Of a stretch of DNA of 64,000 nucleotides, positions 1 through 11,589 are shown in pieces. The DNA is from Roridomyces roridus. Taxonomy: Eukaryota; Basidiomycota; Agaricomycetes; Agaricales; Mycenaceae. Where the stretch lies: positions 1 through 64,000 of the forward strand of contig JARKIF010000027.1 in assembly GCA_029378245.1 (NCBI GenBank), read 5' to 3'. The notes beneath the pieces were generated by a model. It saw only the letters and a program-made list of their open reading frames with translations. It had not been told where the DNA came from and did not search any database. Within the stretch, counting starts at the first letter, position 1; every line of letters begins with the position of its first letter. The position numbers were made by a program, and so were the translations under genes.

Positions 1-489
1 ATCGACTATACATTGTATCATACTGTTGCTGGCTATGTGCGCCCGGCGACATGCATCCAAACCGTACCTATGTTTATTTGAACGTTTGTTTGCAAAGCCG
101 CCAGCGCCGTTTCGAACCCGCCGGGAAATAGAACAGCAGATCGGGAGTGGGGAGTGGGGTTGGGAAACGCTCTGTTCAACTTGATGTACATTGCACGGAC
201 CTCGGGCAGCCTGAGGTGCGTGATTAGAGCTTGCTGGTATCATGGAACATGGATGGGTTCTGCATCTTCAAGTTCTCGGGTTTCGAGGAGTTGTCAGGCC
301 GGTCAAGCGTATTGAATAATTTCATCTGCCATCGGAAGGCGATTAGAAAAATGATTGTAGATTGAATCTGTACAGGACATGCGTCCTCGGGTTTGGCGAT
401 GAAACAGAGATGAAAAAGAAAGCTGAAATTCGAGGAATGGGATATATGCATAGTGATACAGTGGATTGCGACGTGATACACACGTCTTT
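1..489. other. No gene recognised
   Basis: Short overlapping ORFs occur on both strands, but none shows a recognisable motif or an exon-like structure. The C-terminal end of the eIF6 relic lies immediately to the right, so this stretch would be its 3' flank. Confidence 0.5.
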
Positions 490-1446
490 TCACGCCCAGT
501 TGTCAATGAGAGCATCCCGCATCTCACCTATGACCTTGCTGGAATCCTGCCCTTGTAATTCTGTGAAAAGGAAACAATTGTCAAAATGATGAAGGCTAGG
601 TAAACTCGAAGATTGACGCACTGAATGTTGCCTCGATAACGCTAATCTCCGTCGCGGTGGTCTCGAGTCCGGTGAAAGCGCACCAATCATTGACGACGAG
701 CCCAGCGCCAATCACATCCGAGCCGCGGTTCACCGTGCCGGCCTATGTGTGGGAGACATCATCAGCGGGTGTGTGATTCGATGGACCAGAACGCACGACA
801 AGGGGAATTGCAGGCAAGCTACTCAGTTCATCCTGATCCTGGACGCTAGTTTTCGGATGTACGAGCCCACCCTGGTTCGTTATAGCGCAATAGCTCCCCA
901 CGAGGACGTTCTCTGCGATAGTTGGCGGAATACCTCGACTTGAGGACGTCGGCGATGATTTCCTCCGTCTCCGCGGTCGATGTCGGGATGAACGAGGGCG
1001 ACGTAGTCGTTGCAGGCGAGACGTTTCCGAGCGCGGATAATCGCTCTTCTACGCGTTGGATGGCAACCGCGTCCGGGAGGGAGTTTCGGAGGTGTTGCAG
1101 CTCTTGGTCGGTTGTTGTCGCGGGGACGAGCAGACCGTGTCGGTTTCCTGGAGGTACTCATTTAGAGGCGTGTCAATGCGATAAAAGTACCGCGTACCTG
1201 CCGTTAATCGCCCTATTATGCGCATGCCACCCGATGCTCGTGTGGACGATTGGGATGACGTCGCCGAGCTCACTCTCAAAGGCAGAGTAGAAGTTGTGCT
1301 GCCCGGATGGCGGCTAGACAGTAGGCGTTTGTCAGCTCTGGAGAATACGCCGATGTCGCTGTGGTTTTCGAATTGGAGGACTAGTAGCCGTCGGGGTCAA
1401 GCTCCAGAGCAAAATCAAACGCGAGATTATGCATTCGAGTCGCCAT
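490..1446 (-). pseudogene. TIF6: eIF6 / TIF6, frame-broken copy
   Basis: eIF6 binds the 60S ribosomal subunit, acts in its biogenesis and blocks premature joining to 40S. Read on the minus strand, pieces of the protein appear in order but in changing frames: LQFENHSDIGVF, NFYSAFESELGDVIPIVHTS, GRLTAG, then [40 protein letters not shown], and the C-terminal end GEMRDALIDNWA at the stop. At least seven single-base gains or losses separate these blocks, several in short homopolymers, and introns cannot explain them. The gene is essential in yeast, so this is either a relic with an intact copy elsewhere or a poorly polished contig end. It lies head to head with the NDUFAF7 relic, about 150 bp apart. 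The identification is firm; the reason for the breaks is not. Confidence 0.85.
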
Positions 1447-1600
1447 GCCGGATGGGAGGTTTGAGGTGATAAGAAGTGGTTTTTTGGGTGCTAGGACGGG
1501 TTCCCTTGAGGCCCAAGGGATGTGGATTGGCAGTAGGCAGATGGAAGCATTTTATCAAGAGCGATCACAAGAGTCACTCGGCTCTGTCTCCTCTTGACTC

Positions 1601-2640
1601 ATGCTACGATTCCGCGGTCCTCGCCTCCGATGGCTTGTGAGGGCACCCACACGGAGGCAGCTGTCAACACCGTCCGTAACCGTTGTCGAAACAATCATTA
1701 TGGACGGTGTAAGACGCGCGCAGTCTAGCTCACCAATTCACCCAGGCGACGGGTCCCTATATCCTTCTCGACCTACATGCAAATGTGTCTGTCCCACCCG
1801 ACCGCAGGGTACTACATGAACCCCCCAAACTCCATTTTTAAGGGCGATTTTGTTACGAGCCTGGAGATTACATCGCTTTTCGGGAGGTACATACTTGCAG
1901 ATGCCAAGCAGAATGAATGACGAACCGACGTGAATTCGAGCTGCTGGGCGTGTGGCTCATGTCCCCCGGCTTCTTATCCGTTTCGTCGAGCTTGGGCCTG
2001 GACGCGGGACGCTCATGCAGGATGTCATTCGTGTGGGTGGACTCTCAAAAAGGGGCATTTTGCTAATTCTTGTATAGGTACTTGCTGGGTTCGGCAAGGA
2101 AAAACTGAGCAGTGTACATCTCGTCGAGACCAGTCCGACGCTTCGGGCGCTCCAGGAAGCCAGACTAGAACCGGAGGCGCGCAAGTACGGGTGCACACTC
2201 GAATGGCATCATCTATAGACGGTATTCCTCCGTCTGCTGAAGAATATGTACACCATGGTCGTCGCACACGAAATTTTCGACGCGTTGCCGTTCCATACCA
2301 TCCAGGTGAGGCCTCTCTCCCTGCACCATCTCGTTCGCTTAGTTTTTACCTCAGAGAACGGAACAGGGCTGGCAGAGACAAAACCATATCCAGGACTCCG
2401 ATACGTCCTGTCCCCTCACGGCCTCCTCGGCTTCCCTTGCCCGCGTTTCAAAGACATAGGTGTCGCCAATAGCATTCAAGATGACACATGCTATGACAGC
2501 AACTTGGAGTCACTGGGCCTCCGCGCTCGTCGTGGATTATGGCGCCGGCCGAGCATTCGACCAGGCCTATTTCGCAGGCAGCGTTCCTCGGGGCTATGGG
2601 CCTGTTGATGCGCGTCGAGAGGATGGGGGCGTTCAGGTGA
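1601..2640 (+). pseudogene. NDUFAF7 / MidA-type mitochondrial methyltransferase relic
   Basis: NDUFAF7 is the mitochondrial SAM-dependent arginine methyltransferase needed for complex I assembly. The reading starts with an arginine-rich stretch that looks like a mitochondrial presequence (MLRFRGPRLRWLVRAPTRRQ). Family blocks follow in shifting frames: PISFSTYMQMCLSHPTAGYY with FKGDFVTSLEITSLFG, LLGVWLMS, the SAM-binding RFVELGPGRGTLMQDV, SSVHLVETSPTLRALQEARL, MVVAHEIFDALPFHTIQ, LRYVLSPHG and ALVVDYGAGRAFDQ near 2550. The stretch between LLGVWLMS and RFVELGPG is shortened, several one-base shifts occur, and the C-terminal part after about 2600 is missing. Family membership is clear from the order of motifs. 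The copy cannot encode a full protein as it stands. Confidence 0.8.
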
Positions 2641-2895
2641 GGGAGTCGGCGGGGAGGAGTATAAGGTGCTTGGGATTGGGTTGGTTTCGTACTACCGGGA
2701 ACAGACGCGTAGAATCGTGTACCAATTTGGAGCAATGCTCCAAATTACTAAACAAGAGCCGCGAATGCCACTTTGTCCCCTGCCCTCTATCATAGTTGCC
2801 TCGCCGACGCTCTCACCCGGAACCATACCGTCGGTCGGGCTGTGCATGATCAACAACTCAGCATCTTGACCTTTACCCCTCATTCAAGGTCCCCA

Positions 2896-5424
2896 ATGGA
2901 CCGCATCGAGCAGGATCGTGGGCCTGCACCAAATGGCGACGATCTCCCGACGTACGACGACCTTGCTGCACAGGAAGGTCCGAATTCGAGGTTAGTACGA
3001 AAATCGGGGCGGTGTATGAATCACTTGGGCTAATTTCGACGTGTAGATTCGGGCGCTGGAGAGGATGGATAGAGAAGAGGTGAGCTTCTTTGCACTGCGC
3101 CGTCGCGTTGTCGGTGTGGGCGAGAGTTTGACTGACGAGTGCGAACGGGCTGTAGGGCTGCGGAACGGTATATGGCTATTACGCCGGAGGAGCGGGCGAG
3201 GAGGAGAGAGCGGGGATGGGGGAACGAAGAGATGGTGAGTTTCTTGGTCTTGTTTTCTTGTGGACGGTGCCCTGGGGCTCGGAAACACCCTTGCTTCAGA
3301 GGCGGGCATTGGGGATAGACCTCTGCCCTTGTAGCATTTACGCGCGTCCAGCTTGACCTAACACTTTCCATAGGACACATTAGATCCAGAGCCACCGACA
3401 CCAGGCCCAACGACCCCCACCGCCGCCCGTCTATCCATCCAAACGAGGGACCTGCGGTATTCTACCCTCTCAGAACCTCCTCCAGACTCTCCCTTGCCCC
3501 CATTACCCGCGGTCAGCACCCGCCTCCGACCAACGCATCTCAAAATGAATCATTTTGGTTCCCGTTTCCTACCCCACTCGACTGTCCCAATACGGTGTCT
3601 ACTACCGCTGGTCCTCGGACCAAATGCTGCTGATAGGCCACGATGACGGACTTTCCGTGCTGGAGATGTTTCCACAAGAGTGGAATGACGCGGGCGGTCT
3701 CGATCTTAAAGGTCCGGACGACGCCAAGGTGCGACCAATCTGGGAGGGCGAAACGTGAGCGAGCATCTTGTACTCATTCATGCATCGGTCTCACTCTCGT
3801 CTAGCGTGTACCAGATGTCTATTCTGGAGCTCGACAACGCGAGTGGGGTCGTGCTCATGCTCGTCGGGCCTCAAACAGAATCTCCGGCTGGCTCGGACAG
3901 CCAGAGGATGATTCGGATGTATAACCTCGGCTCCCTCATCAGCCTTGCAAAATGGACGATTGCCAAGGCAAGTCTCCGTTTGCCTCCTCAGCTACCTAGC
4001 TGATATTCCAATTCAAGGGCGAACGCCCGCTCGACCTCGGTTTCTTCTCAGCGCAACAGACGACGCCAAAGAGGCACCGGCCGACGAACAGTATTGCCCG
4101 TGGGCTCAAGTCGCTCATCCCGCCCGCTGGTACCCAGAACGAGCAAGGCCAATCATACCAAACGCTCCTCTCCCCCGCATCCTCCATCTCTGCACCCAAA
4201 CCACCCCCGAAGCGGGCCATGTCGGACGAATCAACTTGGGAAGTCGTTGAGGACCTCCCGCTGCGGTGGGCACGCGATTTCGTCCCTCTCGCTTCAGCCG
4301 GCTCCCGTCTGCTCGGCGCGTCTGTACTGAGCTTTGCTCTGTGGAACCGCGCCGAGGGCGAGCGGCATGGAAGCCGCGGGCAGTTTCTTGCCGTTGCCAC
4401 CAAGAGCAATATATTGCTCTACGAGACGCCGCCGAATGAACGGGCGTTTCGGTTTGTGAAGGAGTTTTATACTCCGTTGCAGCCAAAGAGCATCACGTTC
4501 TTCCAGCAGACTGCGCAGGAGCTGGGGCGGAGTCTCTCGGACGTGGATCCGCATATACGACACCGGAGGACGGGCAGTGGAGGTGGCGGCGTGCGTGGGT
4601 CGTCGATATCTGCGCCCAAGACGCTGCTCAATTACGGCACGCAATTGTGTATCTTTGCCATCTTTGAAAAGAAGGCTGGCTGGATACGGATTGCGGATTC
4701 TGCAGCGGGGGAGATGGAGCTGTTTGATGATGGCGGGTATGGGTCACGCGAGTCGCTTCATACGCGGATGCCTTCGTCGTCGAATTCGAGTCCTGCGAGC
4801 AAGCAGGGCGGGGCGCGGTGGGTTCCGCCTGTTAGGGCTGAATTGCCTTCGAGGAGTGTGTATGTGCTGACGAGGGGGACTACGACGCATGTTGTCCCGT
4901 GCCCGGCGCCGTCGAGTGCCCATGGGGCTGCACCGCTTGCTGTCGTGACGTGGCGAGTGGCTCCGGGGTATGTCGCAGCGAGGGTGGGAGGAACGCCTGG
5001 GGTGCTGCAGCTTACGGCTCTCGGGATGGGGTTCGTCGAGGTTGCCGAGGTGTCGCTTGCTGCTTTACATGGAAATGCTCATGGGAAGAGTAAAGGCAAG
5101 GGAAAGGCACGGGCGGAAGATGTAGTGATGGTGAGAGGGGAGGAGGACGCGGGTGGTGAAACGGGGTTTTTGTGCCGAGGAGGGCATTGGGACTATGCGC
5201 AGGATAGTGATGGGTATCCTGTGGGTCCTGCGATGCTGCAGCGGATGTACTCGACTGGGAGTGACATGTCGGGCACGACGGCTACTTCGCAGGATATGGC
5301 TGATCGGCTCAAGATGGAGCAGGGGATTTATGGGTGGTGTAGGAAGGGGGTGGCGGATTGGAGGGTGTTTTGGCTGGGTGGGTCGTTTGTGGATGAGGAC
5401 GATTCGGATGAGGAGGGGTTGTAA
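2896..5424 (+). CDS. CNH (citron homology) domain protein, one frameshift
   Basis: CNH domains are beta-propeller-like protein-interaction modules of Rho/Rab signalling and vesicle-tethering proteins. Exons fit at 2896-2990, 3047-3079, 3156-3234, 3374-3754, 3805-3967 and 4018-5424. The N-terminal part holds LPTYDDLAAQ, FGRWRGWIEKR and a basic EERARRRERGW stretch. A Pro/Thr-rich linker follows, then CNH-like segments (LLIGHDDGLSVLEMFPQEW, FLAVATKSNILLYETPP, RAFRFVKEFYTPLQPKSITF) and an acidic C-terminus. Exon 4 carries one extra base near 3613-3617, which shifts the frame between RFLPHSTVPIRCLLPLV and DQMLLIGH. All other junctions keep frame. The intron at 3968-4017 is GC-AG (donor GCAAGT). 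Substrate and partner are unknown. Confidence 0.7.
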
Positions 5425-5509
5425 GTGGCACACGGACAATGCATCTAAGTTCTAACAATAATTCATTGTATCATGGCACAATGTATTCTTCAATATAGTG
5501 TAGTGCGAA

Positions 5510-6937
5510 CTATCGAGTGAGAATTACTACGTCCAATCCACCATCTGCTATCCTCCTCTCCGGGAAACGATCCCAGTGCCAATTTAAAGCTTCGAAGGGG
5601 ATGTTGCGAACGGAAGGTTTTCGGTCGACAAGGATCCCCAGCGCGGCGTTTTGGTCGCAATCCCCTTCAATGACCAGGGTGCGGAGCTGAGGAACTAATC
5701 TGTCCTTGATCGCCAACGCCTGAAGCAAAACGTAAAAGTCCTTGACAGACACCTCGAGCCGGACGATCTCGCGGGCGGAGGGCGACTCCAACAACTCGAT
5801 CAACGAGGGCACGTCGCCGTCCACGACGCGGAGGTGTTTCAAGGAGCATGTGGAGGTGCTCAGAAGGGATAGGGTTTCCTGGACCGGGAACTGTTTGTAG
5901 ATGTTGAGGAGGAGCTTCTCCAAGGCTGAAGCGACGAGTCTGCCGAGGAGACCGGCGGCAAAGGGCTCATCGCAGCCGTTGATATCGAGGGACCTGAGCT
6001 GGGAGTCGACGGACTCGGAATCTACGACCACGGCATCCTGCGAGCCCGAGATGAAGGAGACGTCGGTCGTGTTGGAGGATAAGACAGATAGGATCCACAG
6101 GGCGTCGGGTAAGCGCGGGTAGTGAAGGACGAGCGTGCGGAGTTGGGACCATGGGAGGAAGGGCTGCCTTGGGAATGGTTTATCAAGGGTACACCAATCA
6201 AGATGAGCCAGAGCGGGGAGTGCGCTGGCCAAATCGTGGTCGACGAGATCGTCGGACCAAATGTCATCCATGATGTTTAGCCGCAGCGTCTTGAGCTGAG
6301 GGTAGACGACGCCGTGACTCGCGAAACGGGTGAAATCGTGTTTGGTGGTAAGCTGGATTTCCTGCCATTGAGGAGCCACTTCGAGGAGGACGCCCAGGAC
6401 ATCGAATTCATCGCTGGGGACGTCGGTTTCATCCTCGCCGTCATTGCTCTGGAGGTACATCTCTCGGTCAGGCATCCAGATGGCAATTGGGGCATGACGT
6501 GCACGGTCCAATTGCATCTTGAAGAATCTGTCGATGTGCGGGGGACACTTTTCCGGCACTACGAAGTGGCGCCACAACTCGGGGCATGAGAGTGCGACGT
6601 CCCGCCATCGACGACACACACGCGCCACGATCCAAGGGCGGTTTGTGAGCGGATCGAAACGACCCAAGTCCACGCAACGGAGGAAAATCTCGGTCAGGAG
6701 CTCGTTTGGGAAGCAGCGCAATCCCGATACGACCGAGGCGTGCCTGTGGACAAAATCGACGAGCCCGGCGCGTTGGGCGGTCAAGTTGGCAATTGCAGCG
6801 TCGACACGCGCGATCTCGGTTCTTGCTTTCTGGAGGGCCTCCAGGATCGGGGCAGCTTGTAGATCCGACGGTATGTCGTTGCTGGCGAAGAGTTCTGGGA
6901 GGGGGCTCACTGGCGGCTGACTTGCACCGCAGTCCAT
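5510..6937 (-). CDS. F-box protein with leucine-rich C-terminal region (F-box 1)
   Basis: An uninterrupted 475-residue ORF opens with ATG at 6937. Residues 28-66 form a predicted coiled coil (ILEALQKARTEIARVDAAIA...). An F-box follows at about 74-125, with GLRCFPNELLTEIFLRCVD and the typical WIVARVCRRWRDVALSCPELW. The rest is a run of degenerate leucine-rich repeats, as is usual for substrate-recruiting F-box proteins of basidiomycetes. By family it would join an SCF ubiquitin ligase through Skp1; the substrate is unknown. It is head to head with the FunK1 relic at 7486. A truncated paralogue with the same N-terminus lies at 14083-15285, also next to a FunK1 relic, so the pair was duplicated together. 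Confidence 0.85.
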   Translation of the reverse strand: MDCGASQPPVSPLPELFASNDIPSDLQAAPILEALQKARTEIARVDAAIANLTAQRAGLVDFVHRHASVVSGLRCFPNELLTEIFLRCVDLGRFDPLTNRPWIVARVCRRWRDVALSCPELWRHFVVPEKCPPHIDRFFKMQLDRARHAPIAIWMPDREMYLQSNDGEDETDVPSDEFDVLGVLLEVAPQWQEIQLTTKHDFTRFASHGVVYPQLKTLRLNIMDDIWSDDLVDHDLASALPALAHLDWCTLDKPFPRQPFLPWSQLRTLVLHYPRLPDALWILSVLSSNTTDVSFISGSQDAVVVDSESVDSQLRSLDINGCDEPFAAGLLGRLVASALEKLLLNIYKQFPVQETLSLLSTSTCSLKHLRVVDGDVPSLIELLESPSAREIVRLEVSVKDFYVLLQALAIKDRLVPQLRTLVIEGDCDQNAALGILVDRKPSVRNIPFEALNWHWDRFPERRIADGGLDVVILTR

Positions 6938-7485
6938 TGAGCATGGATGATCGCAGTAGATTCTGTATGAATATCGTCAGCGCGCGTCAGGACAAGAACC
7001 CTGAGCTCACCGTGGATGCATTGAGGAAGAAGGGCGCTAGAAAGCGGCTCGGATACTTGGGTACAAATCTTGCAACTGCGATTGGAAGGCGCGACGGCCT
7101 TTAGACTCTGTTCCGACGTCGTGGACGCAGGATCGGGAGAACCCCGGACTCGGGCCCCGTCGCTGGTGCGAAACGGTCGAGATTGGCAGGCGGGACTTCT
7201 TGATAATCGTTTCACTCGTCATCGAAACAGTCTGAGGGTAGACTGTCATCATGTAAACCGCCTCGGAGTTGAGTCATGGTCGCATCCTTGAGAGCAGTGG
7301 TGAGGGTTCGGTGGAAAGGTTGATCAAAGTGATCCGGCCTGTTTCGAGCGTTGACCAGAACCACCATCGACCACTGATAAATTCCTCCAGCAAGCCACGT
7401 CGGTGCGAAGCAAAGGGACACACCAACTTCTCTCTCCTAAAGCACGTCCAGTGGGCATTATCTAATATCTACGACCAAGATTGAG
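6938..7485. other. Divergent intergenic region between F-box 1 and FunK1 relic A
   Basis: No gene is seen. Parts of this stretch (around 7355-7410) resemble the corresponding interval at 15290-15566 between the second F-box/FunK1 pair. It is therefore the shared divergent promoter region of a duplicated gene pair. Confidence 0.5.
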
Positions 7486-8106
7486 CTGGAGGAGAATCTC
7501 CCAGTATTGGACGAGCCTCAGAGCCATGTCACGTCCGCCATTGCCGGGGGCGTTCTCACTTTGCCTGCATGGACTCTTCGTCTAGGTGAAACCCTCTCGG
7601 CCCATACGAGTGGCACCGAGCGCGCTACGTCGGTTGTTGCTGCCACCGTGGTTTGCAGTCCGGGCGAAGAACACAATGGGAAAAATGTGGTCGTTAAATG
7701 GAACTGGGCTTCCAAAACGCGGACGGCGGAGTGCGCGTTTGTTCTCGGTGCTCGTAGTCTTGCGAAGACGGAAAGACCTTGTATGCTTCATCATCTACCC
7801 GACGTCCTCTATGCAGGAGAAATGGAAAGCAGCGCGCTTCCCGACATCTTCGGCGGCGAGATCGCAAGCAACAATTCTGAAGAGCGTGTCCTGCGTGTAA
7901 CGGTCCAAGGACGTCTCAAGCCACTCAAAGATCCGAAACTCACAGCAGACGAGCTGGAAAACGTCTTCAGGGACATTTTCGAGCGTAGTGCAGCGTCAGA
8001 ACTCACGTTGAAGGTCTGGACGGAGTCGCTCAAATATTCCTTGAGACGGGAAAGTACTCCTTTTTTGCGCGTCTCCGACGCGCCTAAATGTCGGTCCAAT
8101 GCCTAA
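7486..8106 (+). pseudogene. FunK1 fungal protein kinase relic A, 5' half only
   Basis: The translation matches exon 1 of the FunK1 paralogues in this window: LTLPAWTLRLGETLSAH, then VVVKWNWASKTRTAECAFV, MLHHLPDVLYAGEMESSA, ERVLRVTVQGRLKPL and LTADELENVFRDIFE. Homology stops at about 7985, exactly where the other copies have their phase-1 intron. The ORF then runs on through unrelated sequence to a stop at 8106. No in-frame ATG precedes the kinase homology. Exon 2, which carries HRD and DFD in the paralogues, is absent. The pseudokinase gene copy A starts 130 bp downstream in its place. Family assignment is by comparison with the full-length FunK1 at 24815. Confidence 0.75.
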
Positions 8107-8235
8107 ATGAGCCTTGCCACAGCTTTACGGTGCATAATGACAGCTTGCTCGCACGAGGCACAGCTGTGCAACAGCTGTCTACTACCACTTGCACCCCGCG
8201 AGCGACTCTGCTTCTTACTCTCATCTCCGACTCGG

Positions 8236-10837
8236 ATGTCATTTATCTCAAACGCCAGTGGGATCACTCTGGGTGAAGGCACATTCAACAATGTACATGG
8301 AAACCTGGTGAATATATTCCCAAGGAGACGCCGGCGACGGGAGAATGGAGGTCAGCTTTCGCCTATCTCCAAAACAGGACTCTAATCTTGCTGCCTTCAG
8401 ATTCTCCGGATTTCTCTGAATTCGGAATCGGAGAACCCACGCGGAAACGAAGGCGAAAGACGGAAATGGACGAACCCAATGTGCGTAACGGAATCGAGCT
8501 TCAAACATACTATGAAATCTCAAACCAGACCAGATCATTCGGGAAAGGCATCTCGATCTTACGCTCGAGCTAGGTAGCGGACCAGGATATCTTCTTCATG
8601 CAGGCGAAGTCAAGGGTCGAGCGGTCATCGTGAAGGTGTTCAATGCAGGGCCCAGTGCTCGTGAGGTGGGCGAAGCGCCTCTGTCTTCCTTGGGCACGCA
8701 ACTCAAACAGCTTTCAAGCACTTGGAGGCGACGGTGTCCCATTCCAGAGGACTGCTGTGAGTGTCCATTGAAATAAACGCCGATGCTCTCACGTACAGCC
8801 TTCCAGACATCCGAATGTGCTCCGCATTCGAGACAGGTCTTCGCCTACATCCTCGTATAATTTCATAGCCTATGAAAACGGTAATCTCCGTCTTCAAAAC
8901 GGGAAAAGTGGGTGTCTGATCTCGTGCAAGCCTTTTGGAAGGCAGCAGAAGGACCAATGGCGGCGGCTCTTAAGGACGATCTTGAACGGAGCATCGTTCT
9001 CGGATTCAAACTGGTTCGTCAACTGGATGATTGATATCGACTCTCTCTTGACTCACTGAGAGCTCAACAGGTTGCTGGACTTTCCGTAGGTTTATCGTCT
9101 TCCTTTTTGCCGTGGACGCTGATCTGGTCCAGTCGGGAATAAACTATCTCGATGCCCAGGATCTGACTGTACCATCAGGAGTTGAGGTATGGTCTGCGAT
9201 CTTTCTCGACTGCTTACGCCGCCTAAACCCTGCAGAACTATGATGTTTTCCTCGATATCAACGATCGCTTCTTATTCAGTATCGACTTTCCACTGAGCAA
9301 CACCGATACCTCACAGCCAGAGGATGACACTCGTGGCTCTTGGAGCTTATTCAACGCGTTGTGTCAAAAGGTCAGTTCGCAATTTTCCCGTCTGTGCAAT
9401 GTTCAACCTTGGGCGCTTAGGTCTTGAGGTCTGCCAATCGCGTACTACATGGTATGGTTGTCTCACCGGCAAATCGCGTGAACCACTCATCATAACGCAG
9501 AGGAGGATATTGAAAGAGCACCTGCTGCTCTCAACTCTTTCTCCTACTCACCGCCGATCTTTGAACCCTCACCTGTGCCTTTGCACAACCAAGCTAGGGA
9601 TACAAACCGAACCAAAACAAGTTACGTCGAAACACGACCAAGAGTTACCCCAAGTGCCGCCTCGGCGGGAATACGTCTGGCGAGCGATGGAGCTGCCCCA
9701 GTCCTTGGGTCGCATCGCCACCAAAATCACTCGCGATCTCGATGTGCGCTGGAGGTCCATCAACAGGTTAACTCGGATGGATGCTCGGAGTGTGCACCGC
9801 TGCCCCGGCTACGTTCGAGAAGAAATAACTCTGACGACGAGGACGGCAGACAGTGCTGTCGTTTCTCATGACGCACCGGCCATTCAGGAAGTGTGTTCGG
9901 TGTGTCATGAAGTCGTGGACGAGGAAGCGGTGTTCTGCTGCGTCTGTGGGGACTCAAGTCAGCATCGGCATCCTTTCTGCCGTAGCATCTTCTCATTTAC
10001 TCCTTTGCAGATCCAGGTTCGCGTCCTACGGTCAAATGTCAGTCCTGTGAGACTTGGAGTCATAGAGATTGTTCTTCCAGCTCCAACTTGGACGATTTTA
10101 TATGCGAAGACTGCGTTTCGATGGAAAGCTCGGGTTCTGAATCCGATGATTCTCCCTTGAAGGATCTGTACAAAGCCCCGACCCGGACTTCGCGGCACAC
10201 CGTGATCTACATCGACATTCTCCCCCAAGGCTCGCCAGAACGCGCCATCTCTCCCTCGCCGTGGTCCGACGACGGCGATGTCATCCGCGCATTCACGCAC
10301 CCCCGGCGTCTGCACGAGATCAACCCAACCGTGTCCTTTACCTCGGGCACGCCCATCAAAGCAGATTCGCGGTTCACGGTGTACTCTGAGGACATTATCC
10401 TTCACGCGGAGAGTGTGCCTCTCGAGCTGCTGGGGAATCAGGCCGACGGGCCTTTCATCTATAGCACCTTTCTGGTTCCTGGGTATTGGCCTGTGATACT
10501 CTACAGCCCTGGTATGATCTGCTTTCTTCCTCTCCACGGAGCCCAGCAACTGACGACGACACTAGACCCATCCCGCTTCACCATCTTCCACGAGGTTGTC
10601 CGAGACAGCGACACCTCGCTCGTCTTCTCGGCGATGTACAAGTTCAGCTACCCGCCGCTCGATGTCGCCTCATTCATCATGCCGCCGCCGCTGGGATACG
10701 ATGCCGCGCCGACGCATGACACGACGCTACTACCTCCGTTCTCGATGCTAGACGAGACGTTGTGGAATGCATTGCGCGGGCCATCGACGGGGAGCGACGA
10801 CGATCTAGCCCCGGACTTGTCTTCTTACATCTTGTGA
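8236..10837 (+). CDS. Pseudokinase-PHD family, copy A
   Basis: ATG at 8236 begins the family motif MSFISNASGITLGEGTFNNV. Exons by comparison with copy E: 8236-8350, 8401-8480, 8534-8665, 8719-8756, 8807-8880, 8931-9013, 9071-9085, 9133-9186, 9236-9370, 9421-9451, 9501-9957, 10011-10511, 10566-10837. The glycine loop is LGSGPGYLLHAG and the lysine lies in VIVKVF. The HRD position reads TVPSGVEN and the DFG position is replaced by SIDFPL. The PHD-like finger ends KCQSCETWSHRDC...CEDC. The exon at 9501-9957 is out of frame by one or two bases between about 9560 and 9620. A 70-nt intron ending just before LPQVPPRREYVW would repair this. The ~240-residue tail is not recognised and differs from every other copy. 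The frameshift leaves function uncertain. Confidence 0.65.
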
Positions 10838-11589
10838 GTCGTGCTTCCTGTTGCTCCACATACACGGACGGTAGCGCCATCATGTGTTCCTTCTCCAGAT
10901 AATACGATACCGATGACCGACTCGGACACCACCATCTTCTCGGTCCAACATCGCTACTGCTTGACGGTGTCGAAAGCGCTGCCCGAGGGGGCCTAAAATT
11001 CGGGGCAAATCTAAGACATTATTTTAAAAATAAATGGTCGATGGTTGACTTTCACTTGATGCTTCGGTGCTTGAGCTGTGAGGAGAGACTAGCCATCAAC
11101 CAACCATCAACGCCTAACAAATCCATAGCGGCGCGAGCACCGTTCCCCTACTCTTTCAAGCCTCCCCATCTATTGAGTGGGATGAGAGATACTTATAGGA
11201 TATTATAGCCTGGAACCAGTGCATCTTAAATGGCGGAGAGGAATGTGGATCGGGGTGATTCGGGGTGACAATCATCACTGTTGACACATATACTATGAAT
11301 CATCCAGACATATGTGGGAAAATGATGCAACGAGTTTTGCGGGAGATCAGAACATTCAGCCCCACAGAACCCTCCTCTTGACAGAGTAGGGGACGCAACC
11401 AAAATACTACGGACTCCGGAGTCTGGAGTCTGCGGGCGCTTAGTCTTACAAACTTGTCCCGAATTCTCGATGTAGATATCGTTGGACTTTCGGCGACTGG
11501 ACTTTCCCAGACAGACTCTAGATCATTTGACGATACATCTATGTAATCTATGTAAATGATTAGAGTCCCCAATCTGTTCGTAGATGCTT
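10838..11589. other. Intergenic, no gene seen
   Basis: AT-rich patches and CCATCAACC-type direct repeats occur around 11030-11130. No ORF with recognisable motifs was found on either strand. The interval separates two convergent genes, so it should hold both 3' ends. Confidence 0.5.

Noticed and set aside
1930..2472. 180-codon plus-strand ORF as a separate gene
   Set aside because: It runs through several frames of the NDUFAF7 relic; only short parts match the family.
7507..8106. FunK1 relic A as an intact short kinase gene
   Set aside because: The ORF begins at TTG, has no ATG before the homology and lacks the catalytic exon.
10088..10837. 250-codon ORF as a separate gene after copy A
   Set aside because: It begins at TTG inside the PHD-like finger and continues the frame of the finger exon, so it is the tail of copy A.
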